A stretch of 64,000 bases of DNA from DASUBN01 sp036263155 (GTDB lineage Bacteria; Pseudomonadota; Gammaproteobacteria; Natronospirales; REEB76), in contig DATAHN010000130.1 in the NCBI GenBank assembly GCA_036263155.1, forward strand, positions 16,372 through 80,371, given 5' to 3'. The notes under the pieces are model-generated. The model did not search any database. It was not told the DNA's origin and worked only from the letters and a program-made list of their open reading frames with translations. Both the position numbers and the translations under genes were made by a program. The first letter of the stretch is position 1. Every line of letters starts with the position of its first letter. This document shows, one piece after another, positions 59,403 through 64,000 of the stretch.

Positions 59403-59432
59403 ATTTTACTTGCTGGGACTGCCCCGGGTCAC
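59403..59432 (-). promoter_or_regulatory. Possible ssb promoter
   Basis: On the minus strand GTGACC (59427-59432) and TAAAAT (59403-59408) are 18 bases apart, about 50 bases before the ssb start. The -35 matches four of six positions. The 253-base ssb-uvrA gap holds no clear CTGT-N8-ACAG LexA site. Confidence 0.4.
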
Positions 59433-59601
59433 GCTTTTCCACCTCCGGGAGCCCATCAACGGGCTGGAAAACCCGCCGCGCCGTCCCCATATCAAACGCT
59501 CAATCCGCCGTTTTCCGCCCTGATTTCCGGCCTGCTACAGCTTTGCGCCGGAATGGGGCCGCGGCGTAAACTTCAATGTTCGCTCGCATTCAAGGCTAGA
59601 C

Positions 59602-62471
<2,870 letters not shown>

Positions 62472-62472
<1 letters not shown>

Positions 62473-63200
62473 TGCAGCACCGCCACCTCTTCATCCTTAC
62501 CCCACCCTTCTCCGGCTCAACCTTGCTGGTGCGCTTGCTCGCCACCTCGCCGCGTGTCTCCACCTTCTCCTCGGAGCGTGGCGAGGGCATGAATATCCCG
62601 GAACTGCGCGAGATCATGCAGCCGCATCGTTGGGATCCGGGAAAGCCGATGCCCTGGGACGAGATCCGCCGGGTGTTCGAGCGCCACTGGGATATGACGC
62701 GCCCGGTGCTGGTGGAGAAAGGCCCGGCAAACCAGCTGCGCACCCGCGAGATCGAGGCAGCATTCGAGAACGCGAGCTTCATCGTCATGATGCGCGACCC
62801 TTATGCCTGGTGCGAAAGCATGGACCGGCGCGGACGACATGGCGGCAGGACTCAGTCCATGACCGAATACGCCCATCGCTGGCTGCACCATGCCCATCTC
62901 CTAAGGGAAGGAAGTGGCCGGCTTGAGCGTGTGTTGCGCTTCTCCTACGAGGAACTCTGCGATGACACTCACGCGGTGAAGAGCCGCATCGAGGCTTTCC
63001 TGCCCGAGGTGGGAACGCTCACTCCGGAAGGTGAGTTCGAGGTGCACTCGGCGCTGGGCCGCCGCCGCAATCCCATCACCAATGCCAACCCCGCCGCCGT
63101 GGCGCGCCTGGACGCTGGGCAACGGGGTGAGATCAGCCTGGTCCTGGGCAAGGACCCGGCGCTGCTGGAGCACTTTGGCTACCAGTTGAGGACTGGCTGA
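62472..63200 (+). CDS. Sulfotransferase (small)
   Basis: This 242-residue protein is coupled to uvrA by a TGATG overlap. The 5'-phosphosulfate loop is LTPPFSGSTLLVRLL (PPFSGST at 11-17). The 3'-phosphate motif is MMRDPYAWCESM with Arg108 and Ser116. FSYEELCDD fits the family. It is short but covers the core fold. No signal peptide is seen. On the opposite strand from, but next to, the cysDNC locus, so it may extend the same sulfation set. Confidence 0.82.
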
Positions 63201-63991
63201 TGAAGACGCGCGGCCCCACCTTCCTGGGCATCGGCGCCCAGAAGGCCGGAACCACCTGGCTTCACAGCATGCTGAGCCTGCATCCCGACATAGGGATGCC
63301 AGAGCAGAAGGAACTGCACTTTTGGGACCGTGAGGTGCCGGACAATGCCAGCATACAGGGCTATCTGGCCGGCTTCGATCATCTTGCCGGCGATGCACGG
63401 GGTGAGATCACGCCTAGTTATGCCATCTTGCCGGCGGAGCGCGTCGATCTCATCCATGCCGCCCTTCCGCGGCTGCAACTCATCTACGTGCTGCGCAACC
63501 CCATCGACCGGGCTTGGTCGCAAGCGCGCATGGAACTGGCGCGGGCGGTGCATCACGGCCTCGAACTTGATGCCACTGGGCGAGATGCTTGGCTTATAGA
63601 CCAGGTCGCCAGCAGCGGGTCGCTCGCGCGGGGTAACTACCCGGCGTGCATCAGGAACTGGTCACGCCGGTTCGCCCCGGACCAGCTGCGCGTGTGGATC
63701 TACGACGATGTGGTCGCTGCGCCCCGCGCATTCCTGGAAGCTTGTGCCATGCACCTGGGCGTGGACCCTTCCTTCTATGCGGGATTGCCCCAGTCCGTGC
63801 TAGGACAACAAGTGCTTCCGGAACAGCGCATATTGAACGTACCCCGGCTGGACGCCCCCCAGACGCCTCCCAGTGACATCGCGCGACGCCTCGTGGACAT
63901 CTATGCTCCCGTCGTGCGGGAACTGGGACCCATGTTGGGCCGCGACTTGTCCGGGCTCTGGCTGGCGGCCTACCAAACCGTGCCGGACTGA
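63200..63991 (+). CDS. Sulfotransferase, heparan-sulfate/NDST-like
   Basis: This 263-residue protein overlaps the previous stop (TGATG). The 5'-phosphosulfate loop is GIGAQKAGTTWLHSML (QKAGTT at 14-19), followed by EQKELHFWDRE, the pattern of GAG-type sulfotransferases. The 3'-phosphate segment is YVLRNPIDRAWSQAR with Arg99 and Ser107. It is complete, ending nine bases before the window end, and may be followed by further genes of the set. Confidence 0.88.
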   Translation: MKTRGPTFLGIGAQKAGTTWLHSMLSLHPDIGMPEQKELHFWDREVPDNASIQGYLAGFDHLAGDARGEITPSYAILPAERVDLIHAALPRLQLIYVLRNPIDRAWSQARMELARAVHHGLELDATGRDAWLIDQVASSGSLARGNYPACIRNWSRRFAPDQLRVWIYDDVVAAPRAFLEACAMHLGVDPSFYAGLPQSVLGQQVLPEQRILNVPRLDAPQTPPSDIARRLVDIYAPVVRELGPMLGRDLSGLWLAAYQTVPD

Positions 63992-64000
63992 AGCTCAATC

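Overview
The window is a high-GC gammaproteobacterial chromosome segment. This is inferred from the gene orders leuS-lptE-holA-nadD-rsfS-rlmH, maf-rng-yhdP-nit-tldD and lnt-corC-ybeY-phoH-miaB, and from pmbA beside darP (yjgA). It fits the Lysobacterales/Nevskiales/Steroidobacterales side of the class, but I cannot name a genus. Coding density is very high. No gap exceeds 300 bases; the longest is the 253-base ssb-uvrA divergent region. I saw no tRNA, rRNA, CRISPR array, insertion sequence or prophage.

Layout. 1-5.7 kb: the 3' half of an RND efflux pump gene (+), then a minus-strand group (NERD protein, DUF1761 protein, isoaspartyl peptidase, small membrane protein, pmbA). 5.7-7.9 kb: darP, purE and purK (+). 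From tldD (7879) to ssb (59348) every gene lies on the minus strand, about 51 kb with mostly 1-4 base overlaps. In transcription order this run is: ssb; cysD-cysNC; rmlA-rmlC-rmlD-rmlB; two LtaS-like membrane phosphoglycerol-transferase relatives; an ABC polysaccharide exporter (permease, ATPase); two sulfotransferases; a sulfotransferase-GT2-GT4 fusion; a GSCFA protein; a WbbL-like rhamnosyltransferase candidate; a WbpV/WbpL/WbpM-like trio; manB-manC; then miaB-phoH-ybeY-corC-lnt; an O-antigen-ligase-like gene; leuS-lptE; a DUF2946-like protein with an outer-membrane barrel and a metal ABC transporter pair; and holA-nadD-rsfS-rlmH-maf-rng-yhdP-nit-tldD. 59.6-64 kb (+): uvrA followed by two more sulfotransferase genes, overlapping stop to start, and the window then ends.

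The most interesting region is 32.7-58.8 kb plus 62.5-64 kb. It looks like a locus for a sulfated surface polysaccharide. CysD/CysNC would make PAPS. Five sulfotransferase domains could use it. Rml enzymes supply dTDP-L-rhamnose, ManB/ManC supply GDP-mannose, and the WbpV/L/M-like trio would make and load a UDP-QuiNAc/FucNAc-type primer on undecaprenyl phosphate. Wzm/Wzt would export the chain, and the two LtaS-like enzymes could add phosphoglycerol outside the cytoplasmic membrane. The ligase-like protein with an unusual periplasmic insertion could attach the product to lipid A-core. These roles follow from family membership and context; the sugar composition and the presence of sulfate are inference.
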